Shown here: positions 22,214-33,128 of the stretch, in pieces | Layout of the letters: each line of letters opens with the position of its first letter | Numbering within the stretch: position 1 is the stretch's first letter | NCBI GenBank assembly: GCA_000497125.2 | Contig: CM035322.1 | Coordinates: forward strand, 1,310,001 to 1,374,000 | DNA: 64,000 bases | Direction: 5' to 3' | Source of the DNA: Spironucleus salmonicida | Taxonomy: Eukaryota; Fornicata; Diplomonadida; Hexamitidae | Made by a program: the position numbers and the translations under genes | The notes under the pieces: generated by a model | The model's database searches: none | What the model was told of the DNA's origin: nothing | Seen by the model: only the letters and a program-made list of their open reading frames with translations

Positions 22214-24154
22214 TCAAAATTCACTGCTGTCCATTTGATCTAAAAGATCCATTAATTACGTCCTCTATTATCCCTATACTTCTTATATGTCATGGATACT
22301 TAGCTCATCAAATTCATCATCCGTTTAGTTTTTATCTACTTCATTGGAATCATTTCTCACTGTTTAATCAGTCGATAAGAATCTGTGCACCAACAATTTT
22401 TCTTATTCAATAGGATATTACTTTGTAGAATCTTCTCTAGCTAGTTCTAGCCCAAGATTAATATCACTTTCTCCAAAAATTGAATCTAGTTCAGTTTACG
22501 TTTAGGATACATCTATAATAATAGGTCTATTCATTTTATCTTGCCTTCGTAACTCATCAATTGTTGGAAGAGCGATGAATTTACTTATATTTTCATTACC
22601 AAAAGAGTTTTTGACCAATTTCTCATGAATAACCTCATTTTATGCCAAAATTTCACCAAATTAAATATTAATTTCTTTAAATTCATCTTTTAGTATTTTT
22701 AAGAGGTCAAGATCGCCATTTACACTTTCAATCTCTAACCCGCATGATTTTTATTCCAAAACATCATATAAATCACCATCAACCTAAAATAATTCCTTTC
22801 CACCAATAACTTAGGTTAGGCCTCTCTTAAATAATTATCTTTACACTATTTTTTCATCTATACATGCTCTAAATACCATTTTATACACTATAACTTCAGA
22901 TTTTCCACCCAGTCTCCATGCTCGTGCTACTGCTTATTCTTCAATTTATGGATTCCAGTGGGGACTCACAATGATTACTCGCTGAGCAGCCTATAAATTA
23001 AGCCCTAATGCTCCGATTTTCATAGAAAGAACACATATAAATACATCTTTATCACTTTGGAATCTTTGTTATAGAGCATCACGTTGCAGAGATGGTATCT
23101 CTCCGGTAATTAATAGCGAATTAAGAGATGCCTGTAATGTTTTGAGAGTTGAAATATTCTCTGCAAAAATAAGAGTTTTAAGATGTTTAGTGGCAAAAAA
23201 ACTAGCCATTTTGATAATTATTGCTAATTTTTAAGTTTCTGTGCATATTTTAAGCTTTTAGATTTATGAAAAAACATGATCTTAATTTTTGTTTTCAATC
23301 TAATTTTGATACTCTACTCTATTTGGTAAATTTGCCCATACAATTATTTCTTGTTTATTTGTAAGTTTCGATTTAATTTGATTTTTGGTAAATCTAAGCA
23401 TAATTTCTGCTAGCTTTTCTGCGATGCGCCGTTCACACTCCATAGAAAGCTAATCTGGTGGATTCTTTTCAATATTCTTTATATAATGTTTCTAAAATTA
23501 TTTTTGGTCTCCAAAAAAATTAGGGACAGCAAATTAAACAATGGCAAATAGTTCTGTTAATGAGTTCATTATCGGTGTACCAGTAAGTGCGATTTTAAAA
23601 GCTTAGTGAGGAAACTGGGTAAGATGTTTGAAATTCTATGAATTGGTATTTTTTAATTCAGTAGCTTCGTCTGCTACTAAAATATCAAATTTTAAGCTTA
23701 CTAATAAATTAAAATTTCTGATCACGGATTAATAAGATGAAATAATAATGAGCTAGGTAAATTTAGATGCATTCGCTAAAATATCTAGCTTTTATTTTGC
23801 AGATCCATCTAAAATTAATACGTTAACATTGTTGCACCATGTTAAAATATGCTACTTCCACTATATAATAAGTGATTTTGGTGCTATAATGAGAGCCTTT
23901 TTGATCTAACAGTTAGCAAATTAAATATATAGAAAATGCGAAATAATAACAGTTTTTCCCAAACCGGGTTCATGACCTATTAAAACCCCTGAAGGGGCAA
24001 AATTGAGTTGATTTGCCATGTTTAACGAGTATTTTTAAAATGTTTAATGGTTCGAGAATGATATATTAATAAAATTTACAGTTTATTTTTGATATGAAAA
24101 TAAAGAATTAGCTTACTAATTTACTAGTTCTAGTAATTTTGTTTATACTGACAT
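22214..24154 (-). CDS. SNF2-family DNA translocase
   Basis: 646 residues. Double-stranded DNA-dependent ATPase of the SNF2/Rad54 superfamily that remodels chromatin or recombination intermediates. In order: SYQKQTVNFI (Q-motif-like), GVLIGHEPGLGKTVIIS (motif I), ILVADEATELKN (motif II, DEAT), KIALTGTPMNS (motif III), LSMKIGALGLNLQAAQRVII (motif V) and RAWRLGG (motif VI, normally RAHRIGQ). The deviations at motifs I and VI are notable. The C-terminal 170 residues are acidic with no domain recognised. Subfamily not assigned. Confidence 0.88.
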
Positions 24155-24316
24155 TTTTAATATAGTTATCTACTAAAATATATAATAACTAATATAACTT
24201 AAAGTATTAAAATTAATATTAAGATATAATTTTTCAATAATAATTTTATCTCCCTAATCAGTTAAAATAAAATTTAACTTTATTAACATATAATTTATGC
24301 ATTATATTGTGTTTAC

Positions 24317-24323
24317 CCACTCC
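24317..24323 (+). promoter_or_regulatory. CCACTCC start-proximal element
   Basis: CCACTCC three bases upstream of the ATG at 24327. Confidence 0.45.
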
Positions 24324-24326
24324 TTA

Positions 24327-24608
24327 ATGTCAGATATTGAGAAGAAGATCGACGATTTAACAATTATAGCTAAAAATGCTTCTAATAAATAGGACAAAGA
24401 CTTACTTGTCTAAGTAATGCGCTAATTAGTAGACGTACGTGCAGTTCTTTAGTAGGCTTAGATTAAAGAGAATGAATTAATGGAATCAAATGAGTTGCTA
24501 ACTAAAGAAGTAACATAACTCAAAGAGACTATTTTAAATAGAGAATATTAAATCACACACTTAAGCAGAAATTTAAAAACCTATATGGAAAAGGATGAGG
24601 TCAAATGA
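24327..24608 (+). CDS. Small coiled-coil protein
   Basis: 93 residues, one continuous amphipathic helix: MSDIEKKIDDLTIIAKNAS, then NELMESNELLTKEVTQLKET. No family recognised. It starts 172 bases from the divergent start of the SNF2 gene. Confidence 0.65.
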
Positions 24609-24669
24609 TTCAAATAACTCTATTATATCATTATAATTATAATTTATGATAATAAATTCCTTCCTTAAA

Positions 24670-25248
24670 ATGTCACTTCTGCTTCCAGGTGGTAAAAAGA
24701 ATGCTTATATTTAGAACAATCTTCAAAAAATACATACCATTTTCCCTGATGGTTCAGAATGTATAGAAGAGTTTCATACCACAGAATAACTATATGTCAG
24801 CAGAAAATGGAGGAAAGTAGACCAAATGGGCAGATTATCAGACTGGTCAGTAGAAATTGGAGAAGTAGAGCAGAAAAAAGAAATTTTCACTGGATTATTC
24901 GAATCAGCAGATACTCCAATTGTCAACCGCTTAGATTCAGAAGGGTATTATATTTTTAAAATAACCAACCTACCACCTCCAGAGTCGAACTACAGAGTAG
25001 ATGTTGATGCCAAGGACCTTATTATTAGGACCACCAACAAAAAGTACTTCAAAAAGATCCAAATCAACGACTTAGAGTGGTAGAACATCCCCCTCGTGCA
25101 GCAATTTGTTAAAGTAAAGCACCACAATAACTGCCTAATGGTTTTCTACTAGAAGCCCCCTGGTATGGTCCAGTTTGAAAAAGCAGCACGCCAGGCGCGC
25201 CTCCAGGGCTTCTAAAACAAGAAGGAGGGTGAGTGCCCGGGCCAGTGA
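24670..25248 (+). CDS. DPCD: DPCD homolog (ciliary/R2SP chaperone-linked protein)
   Basis: 192 residues against about 203 in human. DPCD was identified beside a primary-ciliary-dyskinesia deletion in mouse; it works with RUVBL1/2 chaperones and is needed for motile cilia. Matching blocks are IHTIFPDGSECIEEF, LYVSRKWRKVDQMGRLSDW, FKITNLPPPESNYRVDVD and the hallmark LIIRTTNKKYFKKIQINDL, followed by MVFYQKPPGMV. The 3' third is GC-rich, unlike the 5' part. It converges on the coiled-coil gene with 9 bases between stops. Confidence 0.93.
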
Positions 25249-25257
25249 TAACTTTCC

Positions 25258-26649
25258 TCACTCGTACGCCTGCATCATTATTTTCAGCTTCGCCAGCCTG
25301 CTCTGCATATTGCTGAGCTCTTGGAACGTCGCGGACAGCAGCCTGCGAATTTCCTCGACCTCCGCTTTCCGCAGCTTGTAGTCGCCGGTTTTGCTCAGAT
25401 TTATCGCGTCCATGCGCCGCTTCAGCCCATTTCGCTCCTGCTGCACTCTGTATATTTTCTCCTCCAGGAGCCGCCGCGTGACGCCGAGCTTGGCCTTTTC
25501 CTGCATTTTGGCCTGTTTCGACGTTGCTTTTGGCTTCTCGGGCCGGTTGCGCAGGATACCGCACTTCTCGTTCACGCGCTCGAACTCACGCTCGATTTCA
25601 GCGCTCAGCTGCCGCTTCTGGACTGGGCTGAAGACGCTCGGATTGAGGCTCTCGAAGTCGACCTCCGAGAAACGCAGCGGTGTCGCGGAGCGCTGCGAAG
25701 CACCGAGATTCGTGCCGTACTTGGTGTTGAGCTACGCCTGCAGGCCATCACCTGGCTGGTTCGCCTCGAAATCGACGTACTTGACGCTAATTTTCGACGC
25801 CGGCCGCGCTGCGAACACGGAGTCCACCTTCACTGCCTGCTTGAAACTAGCATTTTTCTGCCCATTCTGGTCGAACAGGTCGATCTGGCAGTTCACGTTT
25901 CGGTCCTCAAACTCGCACTGCGTGGAGGCCATTTGCTTGTCGGAATCGAGTTTTTGAAGCCAGGTCGATGTGTACTGCTTTTACGACAGAATAATGTTTA
26001 TGTCCTTGTTGTTCTCTTTTTATGTTATTATATTAGTCACGAACGGTGTCAGCGTTTCGTCGTTGATGTTTGAGAGCTATTTGGTGATAATCTAGTTCTA
26101 GAACGTGGTGAGCTCAACTGACCGTTCTCGTAGTGTACTGAATTTCTACTGTTCCTGCTTTATTATATACTCTGTTTTCACTATTTGCTCTCGAAGGGAT
26201 GACTCTTACTAGATAAAACCGATTTTTTGGTAAATTTGGGACTGGCACTGATTTTCTAGGTCTATGTGCTGGTACTTGAAATTTTCAACAAGCTGCTCGC
26301 GTTTCTATTGGTGGGTTTTTTCAAGTGTTAAAAGCTGCTGCTTTTCAATTTGAAAATTATGTAGTAATTCATGTTGCGATTTGATTTTTACGTTTAGCTA
26401 TGTGCTATAATTTTGGTAAAAATCTTCATTTTCTCTTGCTAATTCTTAATTATTTAGATCTATTTATTCTACTTTTTTCTTCAGCCGCTATACTCTTGTT
26501 TCAGAATTTTAATACTCAGAAAGTCTCTATTTTTTCATTGATTCCAACGCTTAAACTCTTTCTTTAAGCTAAATCATTTTGAGTATCAGTTCACCATGCA
26601 AGTCGTTAGTATATGCTACACGGTCAGCCGCATGTATTTTATGATCCAT
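25258..26649 (-). CDS. Long coiled-coil protein with sharp GC shift
   Basis: 463 residues. Residues 1-150 are continuous coiled coil (LESMKKQRLSEYQNSETRV, QKREQLVENFKYQHIDLEN). A middle part of about 200 residues looks less helical (EFEDRNVNCQIDLFDQNGQ). A second coiled coil ends in MQSRLAKLKIMMQAYE. The first half of the gene is AT-rich and uses TAA/TAG for Gln; from about 25960 downward it is strongly GC-rich and uses CAG. The cytoskeletal or basal-body look is a guess. No family is certain. Confidence 0.75.
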
Positions 26650-26777
26650 TTGAAAAATAGAAATTATAAAAATATTATTATATATAAATATTCACTTTAA
26701 GTAGTTAAAATAATTAACATGTAAATGGTTTCAAATCAGAATGTAAATTGTTATAAAATGGTCTGGTTCATCAATTA

Positions 26778-27116
26778 TCACTCAATCTGCTGGATGGTGA
26801 GTTAAACACCGGCGGGGTTCTTGCAGGTCTTGAAGAGTTCTTAAAGTTCCTCAGGAGAAGAAGTAACGTTGAATGTTCTCTTATATAAACGGAGTTCATA
26901 ACGATCCCATGTATTAGAACCATTACCGCAAGGGGATTTACGGGTGGTGATAGCGAGTCTTTTAACGGGAAGTCTAGTAGCACCAGAAATCTTGACATTG
27001 CAACCTTCAGTGCTCTGCTTGAGTTTACGGCAGAAGTTTTCTACAAGAGGAAGGTCCTTAGCGACGAGGACTAATTTGTAAGTCAAAGTTTGGGATACTT
27101 TCTTATCTTCGGCCAT
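26778..27116 (-). CDS. RPS20: Ribosomal protein uS10 (RPS20)
   Basis: 112 residues, the normal length. Small-subunit ribosomal protein near the mRNA path. Family blocks LTYKLVLVAKDLPLVENFC, KISGATRLPVKRLAITTRKS, CGNGSNTWDRYELRLYKRT and VQLTIQQIE are all visible. Two TAA codons near the C-terminus must be Gln. A CCACTCC element ends six bases before the ATG. Strong call. Confidence 0.96.
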
Positions 27117-27484
27117 GGCGTTGGAGTGGAAATAGCAAAATGAAATGGAAAGTAATATATATTAAAAATGTATAATAATAGGATCTGAAAGGGTATAGAT
27201 GCAATATGTATAAATTATTAAAAAAATAAATATATATTTAATCATAATATCTAAAAAAGATAATCTTAGACATTTATAATAATAATCAAATACCAGTTAA
27301 GTATATATATAAACATAAAATATTGTAGAAAGTAACTTAGCATATATATATTTAATTCTAAATAAATCCACATTAACTTTGATAGATGATAATATACTAT
27401 TAATACGTTAAGTGTATTCAACATATTAACAAAACAACATATAATATATAGATAGTTGTATTATGTATAATCAATTCCGCATTT
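27117..27484. other. Divergent AT-rich promoter region
   Basis: Lies between the start of uS10 (minus) and the ODF3-like gene (plus), so it should hold both promoters. Apart from CCACTCC beside uS10 I see only A/T-rich sequence. Confidence 0.45.
27123..27129 (-). promoter_or_regulatory. CCACTCC start-proximal element of uS10
   Basis: CCACTCC on the minus strand, six bases upstream of the uS10 ATG. Confidence 0.5.
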
Positions 27485-28147
27485 ATGGACGGTGATTGTT
27501 TACAATTAAAACAAAATCCAGGTCCTGGTACATACGCTATTAAGTCAGTGATGGGCGATGGATGTAAATTTTCAATGGCTTCTAGAACTAATTTTAATGA
27601 TCCTATCGCTGCAAAAAGAACTCCTGGTCCTGATCCAGGTGCATATTCTATTCCGTCTACTTTTGGTAAAGGTAGAGCTTCAACATTAGCCGGTAGAACA
27701 AATTTAATCGGAAATAAACATGACGGCCCTTCTCCAAATGCTTATTTACCTAGCCCAAATCGAAGCACAAAAGGTTGTTAACTCGCTGGTAGAACAAAAC
27801 TGCCTGGTTTGGAACCTATGAATATTTCACCAGAACCTGGTCATTATAATATAAAATCAAACTTTGGTGATTCTAGAAAAGTATCTATGGCGGGGAGAAC
27901 TAATTTTAATGATTTTTATAGCACTAAAAACTCTAATTAAGTTAGCCCAGGATAATATGATGTGGCTCATAAAGTAGGCGCAGACTAGCCTTCATTTAGT
28001 ATAAAAGGAAGAATAGCTCAAGATGATACTAAAGCATAATAAAAATCACCAGGCCCGATTTACAACGTTTAAAGTACATTTGGCTCTGGTCCAAAAATAT
28101 CATTAGCTGGAAGGATACCCAAAAGTGGTCTTGTAATATTAGATTGA
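27485..28147 (+). CDS. ODF3/SHIPPO-family axonemal protein (STPGR repeats)
   Basis: 220 residues made of repeats of the form PGPGxYxI followed by xSMAxRTNF: NPGPGTYAIKS, TPGPDPGAYSIPSTF, ISPEPGHYNIKSNF, VSPGQYDV and SPGPIYNVQSTFGSG. This is the STPGR pattern of ODF3/SHIPPO (CIMAP) proteins, which bind microtubules of cilia and sperm tails. Full length for a short member. Strong family call; the exact paralogue is not resolved. Confidence 0.9.
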
Positions 28148-28251
28148 GTATTTTTTAATATTTTATTTGTTGTCAAAAATAGATAAAGCTAAGTTCTTAT
28201 ATTTTATTCTTTTCCCAAATTGTCTAGGCTAAATTATATTATCTAATTATT

Positions 28252-28470
28252 ATGGAAATACTTCGTATCAACAAGCTTACCACCATTTATTCTTATTTTT
28301 AATTCTAAACTCTACAAACTACATACTCTCTCAATTTAGCAGACTCATATTAAGAAATTTTATGTAAGATTACAAATAATCGTTATAATCTATTTTGAAG
28401 AAATAAATCTCAATTATTGTTAAATTAGTCTCAAAATTAAATGAAGCACATAATATTACTAGATGTATGA
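28252..28470 (+). CDS. Possible short protein with one in-frame TGA
   Basis: ATG 28252 to TGA 28468. One internal TGA at 28396 would be Trp; otherwise it stops there after 48 residues. The sequence begins MEILRINKLTTIYSYFQF and is moderately protein-like. It could equally be chance in AT-rich DNA. Confidence 0.25.
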
Positions 28471-28511
28471 TGAAAAAATATCCATATTCAACTCATCCCC
28501 GTTTAATACAC

Positions 28512-28844
28512 TCATCCTAATAACCTAACTAATTCTAGTTCTCCAAACTCCTCCATAGAGTTACCTCCAGTTTTTGCTAAAATTTCCGCCAAATTTTCGT
28601 CTATTTTTGTTAATTTTAATCGTAACTACTATAGAGACTCAACTTCACTAGCAGTTTCTTCTGCACAGATTTTTGATTTTTAGGTAAGCAAATATTGTTA
28701 TGCAAGAAGAAATAGCTCTTTTTTAGCAAGGGAAAAATTTGTGATTTTAGCTGCTTAAATCTATGATTATATTTCGTCAATTTATATCAGTTATTATTTT
28801 AGTGTTAGTTTTGCCTGTATCGCTTGATTAATAGTTGATTACAT
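28512..28844 (-). CDS. Small helical protein, unknown
   Basis: 110 residues of amphipathic helix, MQSTINQAIQAKLTLKQQL at the start and KLTKIDENLAEILAKTGGNS toward the end. No family recognised. The size and heptads recall small complex subunits such as BLOC/BORC or tubulin cofactors, but nothing decides it. Confidence 0.55.
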
Positions 28845-29723
28845 TTATTAGAATGTGGAATGGTTCTATAATAATATTATATAATAATATATAAAACATT
28901 ACAATTTAAAATATCATATGGAGTTATTTAAAAAACTGTCAATATATTATAATTAAAATTAAATACACTGAAAAATAATTCTTTAAAACTATAGTCATTT
29001 ATAAGATAAATAATATAACTAATTGATGCCTATATAACAAATGATAAGTGTAATAATGTTTAAAAGGTATTACTTAATATGACAATGTAGAGAATCTTGA
29101 TATTACTTATAAAGTATACTGGTTTTTGAAAATATCATTATCTTCTTAAAATTCATTTTCGTATTAGTAAGGAACTAACTATATAAAATTTCATATATAT
29201 ATCATACTCGTGGAATCTATAATTGGTTCTGTTGTTTCAATTATATTTAACTAGGAACAATATTATATAGGCACAAAAAATAACAAAATATAATTATTAA
29301 TATGATATTTAGTTATTACTAAATAATAGTAATAATTTATGATATAATATCTTAATTTTAAGACTCTTATAGTTGAAAAATATAAGCCATATAGTCTTAT
29401 TTAGGTCATAAATGTTAAACAATTATTTATCATATATTAAACATTACTTTGAATGATTTAATTGAATACAGTAAATATTATCTTACATAAATTTTCGACA
29501 GATATAAAGCGAACGAATATAATGAGACACGCTCTTAAAACAAATTATAACTAAAAAGCATATTAGAATTCTTGACATTCTTAACATAAATTTTATTGAT
29601 ATATAACATATATAATATTTAATTCATTATCTGTCGAAGTAATAAATCCTTATAAATACTTTTCATATTTATCTACTTTTTTATTTTATAATAATATATA
29701 TTAAAGATACTAAATAGCTTGAA
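28845..29723. other. AT-rich gap of about 880 bases
   Basis: The largest gap in the middle of the window. TGA and low-complexity translations are frequent on both strands. I see no gene or RNA structure. Confidence 0.5.
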
Positions 29724-30503
29724 ATGGATATTTCAGGCTTTTTTTATTAAAGATTAGAATCACCTCCTAGTCAGCATAAAATGGTTAAAACTCCTATATA
29801 AATTTTATTAGATATATCTAGGTAGACTATTTCTGATACATTACTAAAGCTTAAATAGAATGAATTTCGATTTGCTTAAAAACCACTTAATTCTGATTCT
29901 AAGACTTACTTTACAAAAAGGTAAGCAATTTAATTTGAGTCAGAATTAATGTAAGGACTATATGATGTACTTCGAAGATTAAAAAGTGTTGGGTTTCAGG
30001 AAACTGAGCCATAAACTTTATAAGAGATAATGGCTAGAAGCCAAGTAATTTTGCTATAAAATTATTGGTAAAGTGCTATTGCATTAGTTATTTAAGAGTG
30101 TAGAGACGCTATGCTAATTGTAGAGAAGACTCGCCCTAAAACTCATTATGAGTATTTTGAACCAGAAGTATTAGATGATTATTGGAGTCAATAGGAGTAG
30201 TAACTGACAGCTTAAAGCAATTTTTCAAACTAGCTTTAAGAATATGTGCAGGCTAGATAAGTTTAGCAAGATATTTTTGAAATATAAAAAATCTAAGAGG
30301 TATTTGTAGAAAACTTATAGTCTTAAGGAGATCAAATTTTAAGAATTTAAGATATTAATTTGTAAAGCGAGGAGACACTATAATAGGCAAATAAATATTT
30401 AATTCGGGCAAAGAAAAACTTAGAAGACTCAACTAAAACGACTGTTGTTTTGATGTCAATTGCTATTGCAGGACTATGGTATTTAGATGCTGTCAGAAAG
30501 TGA
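29724..30503 (+). CDS. Qa-SNARE, syntaxin-18/Ufe1-like
   Basis: 259 residues. Tail-anchored fusion protein, in this family acting at the ER for retrograde transport. Helical N-terminal region (SELMQGLYDVLRRLKSV). A SNARE motif near residues 185-235 contains IQEVFVENLQSQGDQILRIQ, with the central Q. A C-terminal membrane helix (TVVLMSIAIAGLWYL) is followed by five residues. The subfamily is a tentative reading of length and of the very short luminal tail. Confidence 0.72.
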
Positions 30504-30624
30504 CAACATTATGATTATTTTGTATATTTTAGTGAATGATTTGCTGTTTCTTATAAGTGAATCAAATACAAAATTTAAGACAAATTAATTACATATTATA
30601 TTTTAATAATACGACATCATTTAA

Positions 30625-31650
30625 ATGCAATCACTATTTCTTCTTTCAAAATCTGGTAAGCCTATATTTGTTATCAATGAAGATAACAAGCTCAATTATG
30701 TAGTCGCTTATCAAGCGTTAAACACATTATTTACTACACCTGCTAAAACCTTAAAAATGGGAGCAATCACTTTAGTATATAAAAATATGGAATATGCAGA
30801 TTTATTTGTGTTTTGCGATATTTTGCCATTATTTTCATAAAATTACATTAATATGATCTCTAATATTATATTGTCTGCATTTTCAGGCAAATTTTTAGAC
30901 GTTCTTTAATAATAGAATAATTCTGATTTAGAAAATGAATTTTTATAATATAAGCCATTAATTACTGAAGTAATTTAGTTACTTAATAAGTATCCATATT
31001 TTGTGATGTTACATCATGAAAAATTATTAAATAAAATATAAATGGAAGACCTATTTGATAAAAATTCTGTTCTAGCATTAATATATAATGAAAAAGGAAT
31101 AATTTCATTTTTCCAGAACTCAAAAGTAAAGTTACATAATTTTAATGAGAATGAAGAAGTGAAATCGCTTGAAATTCAGACATTCTACTTATTTGCTTTA
31201 AAAGAAGCCAAATAAATGACCATCAGCTCAATTTCTAAAAACTCTAAATTTAATATTAATATATTTACGTATCACGACAACTATAAACTAGCTATATTAT
31301 CAAATTCGACAATTTCTTAATCAAACACTAATCTTAACCTTAATTTCCAATCTGCAATTTAGCTTAAACTTCCATAGCGAATTTAATCTTTATCAGTTAT
31401 TAAAAGATCATAGAATCGAGGTATTTAAATTGGAAAGGTACAAATCAACTAGTTAGAAGCAGCTCTAGAGGCTGTTAGCGAAGGTAGCTCTGTTGTTATT
31501 GAGGCTCAAAATTTCTGCACAACGGCGTGGTGTTATGGTGAGTATGTTATATGCATCGTAAGCAAGCAGACCGAATTAAAGTTTGGTCTTAAAATGTAAG
31601 TAGAAATATTAAGAGCAGTTTTTGAGTACTTCGCATATCGTACTTGGTGA
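30625..31650 (+). CDS. MON1/FUZ-type longin-domain protein
   Basis: 341 residues. The opening LFLLSKSGKPIFVINEDNK matches the start of the first longin domain of MON1 (FVLSxxGKPIYxR). A second longin-like start lies at LALIYNEKGIISFFQNS. MON1 is part of the Rab7 exchange factor on endosomes; the related FUZ protein works in ciliogenesis. The third region is short compared with MON1. Family is likely, the member unresolved. Confidence 0.65.
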
Positions 31651-31739
31651 GAATAATGATTGATTTGGATATTATTGATATAATTGTTATCGTATAGAAT
31701 TACATAAATAGTGTATTGTAATGAATAAATATTATCAAT

Positions 31740-33017
31740 TCACCATATTGTAATGTCAACCTCAGCTCCTGTGTTAATATTTTCAAGAAATACTTACCCA
31801 TCTTCTAAAATTACTTTGACATCCTCTTAGCCTTATACAAATTTCGCATTTGTTGCAAATAACTTCCAATATTGTGAAATTTCAATTTTTGATCTAGCAG
31901 AAATTTCTCCTGTAACAAATTTTAGGGACAGCGACTGATTCTCAAAGTAAAATGTTTATTTGACATGTGTCCCAAAAACAGCCGAAAAATATGGATAACT
32001 AAGTTATTAAATAATTTCAGGTTACTATAAAAGCGATATTGCATTAAGGTCTCCATACCCTTTTAAAGAAGGATAAATCCACGTTTTACCACTTATTTAT
32101 GTAAGCTATTACTTTATAATACTAAAGTCTCTTCCGAATTAACCTATAATAAAATTAGATTAAGTATTATCTTCTACAGCTTAAAAATTACTTTTAAATT
32201 TGTCTAATATTTTTGTATTGTCAATATAATTATAAATTAGGCAATTATCAGATATTATTTCACCAAATTTATCAAATACATCATTGATCGCCCCTGAAAT
32301 CAGAATAGATTTATTTGTATTTATACTTTGTAAAACTTTAGAATAAAACTAAGGTAAAATATCTGAATTCAGATTATTGATATAATTCCCATATTATGGT
32401 TCTGTAAAAGGTATATAACTAATAATGTTATCAAAATAATCAAATTCCTTTATCACAACTTTCCAAAATTACTAAATGATGTCCATAAAGCTATCATTAA
32501 AATATAAATGTTCAACTCCATTAATATTATAATAAGTTTATTCTGGAGTTATAAGTTTACACTGATCTTAGTTTATGGATCCGTTACTATTTCTAGTTAT
32601 CTGTTGCAATAATGGATATGGAAATTCATGAGATGAATCTGTGGGTAAAGTTTAGCCAAGTAACCACTATGGAAACCCTTAACCGCAATTTAGTTCACTT
32701 AGATGTTTTTAATACATTGCAATAATTACGCTAATGTTATTATCTTTACAAAGTTAAACTACTCTTTTCATCTCAGATAAATAACTTTAACTTGGAGTAT
32801 TATCTTTTTAAAATAATCCAGGTAGCATAAAGTTTAACTGTATAAGATTAATTTTGTTTCTTTATAAAAATTTAACATCGTCATATGAAAAGCTATTATC
32901 ATCGAATCCTAATTACGTTGGATAGTAAGGATATTATATAGGAGTAACTTGTACCCCTTTATAGTACATAAAAGCTTCACCATCAGTGTTACAAAGCTAT
33001 AGTATCAAGACTAACAT
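31740..33017 (-). CDS. GH5 endoglycoceramidase-like glycoside hydrolase
   Basis: 425 residues. Enzymes of this group cleave glycans from glycosphingolipids in the lumen or outside the cell. Visible blocks are NKINLIQLNFMLPGLFQ, SQSYLSEMKRVVQLCKDNN, AMYQKHLSELNCGQGFPQWL (compare DMHQD.xSxxxCGxGxPxW) and the catalytic-acid region ISYIPFTEPQYGNY, where the family has NEP. In this protein the residue before Glu is Thr rather than Asn, which may matter for activity. A weak hydrophobic N-terminus (MLVLILQLC) could be a signal. Confidence 0.75.
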
Positions 33018-33128
33018 ACTTTAAATACTTCTAATAGTTATTATACTAATAAGTATGTTATTAATTATTCGATTTATTTTATCAATTTTATATTATATAA
33101 TATTGAAAATTATTAACTTCAGTCTAAA

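Noticed and set aside
25321-26073. 250-codon and 188-codon plus-strand frames
   Set aside because: Antisense to the coiled-coil gene; their openness follows from high GC.
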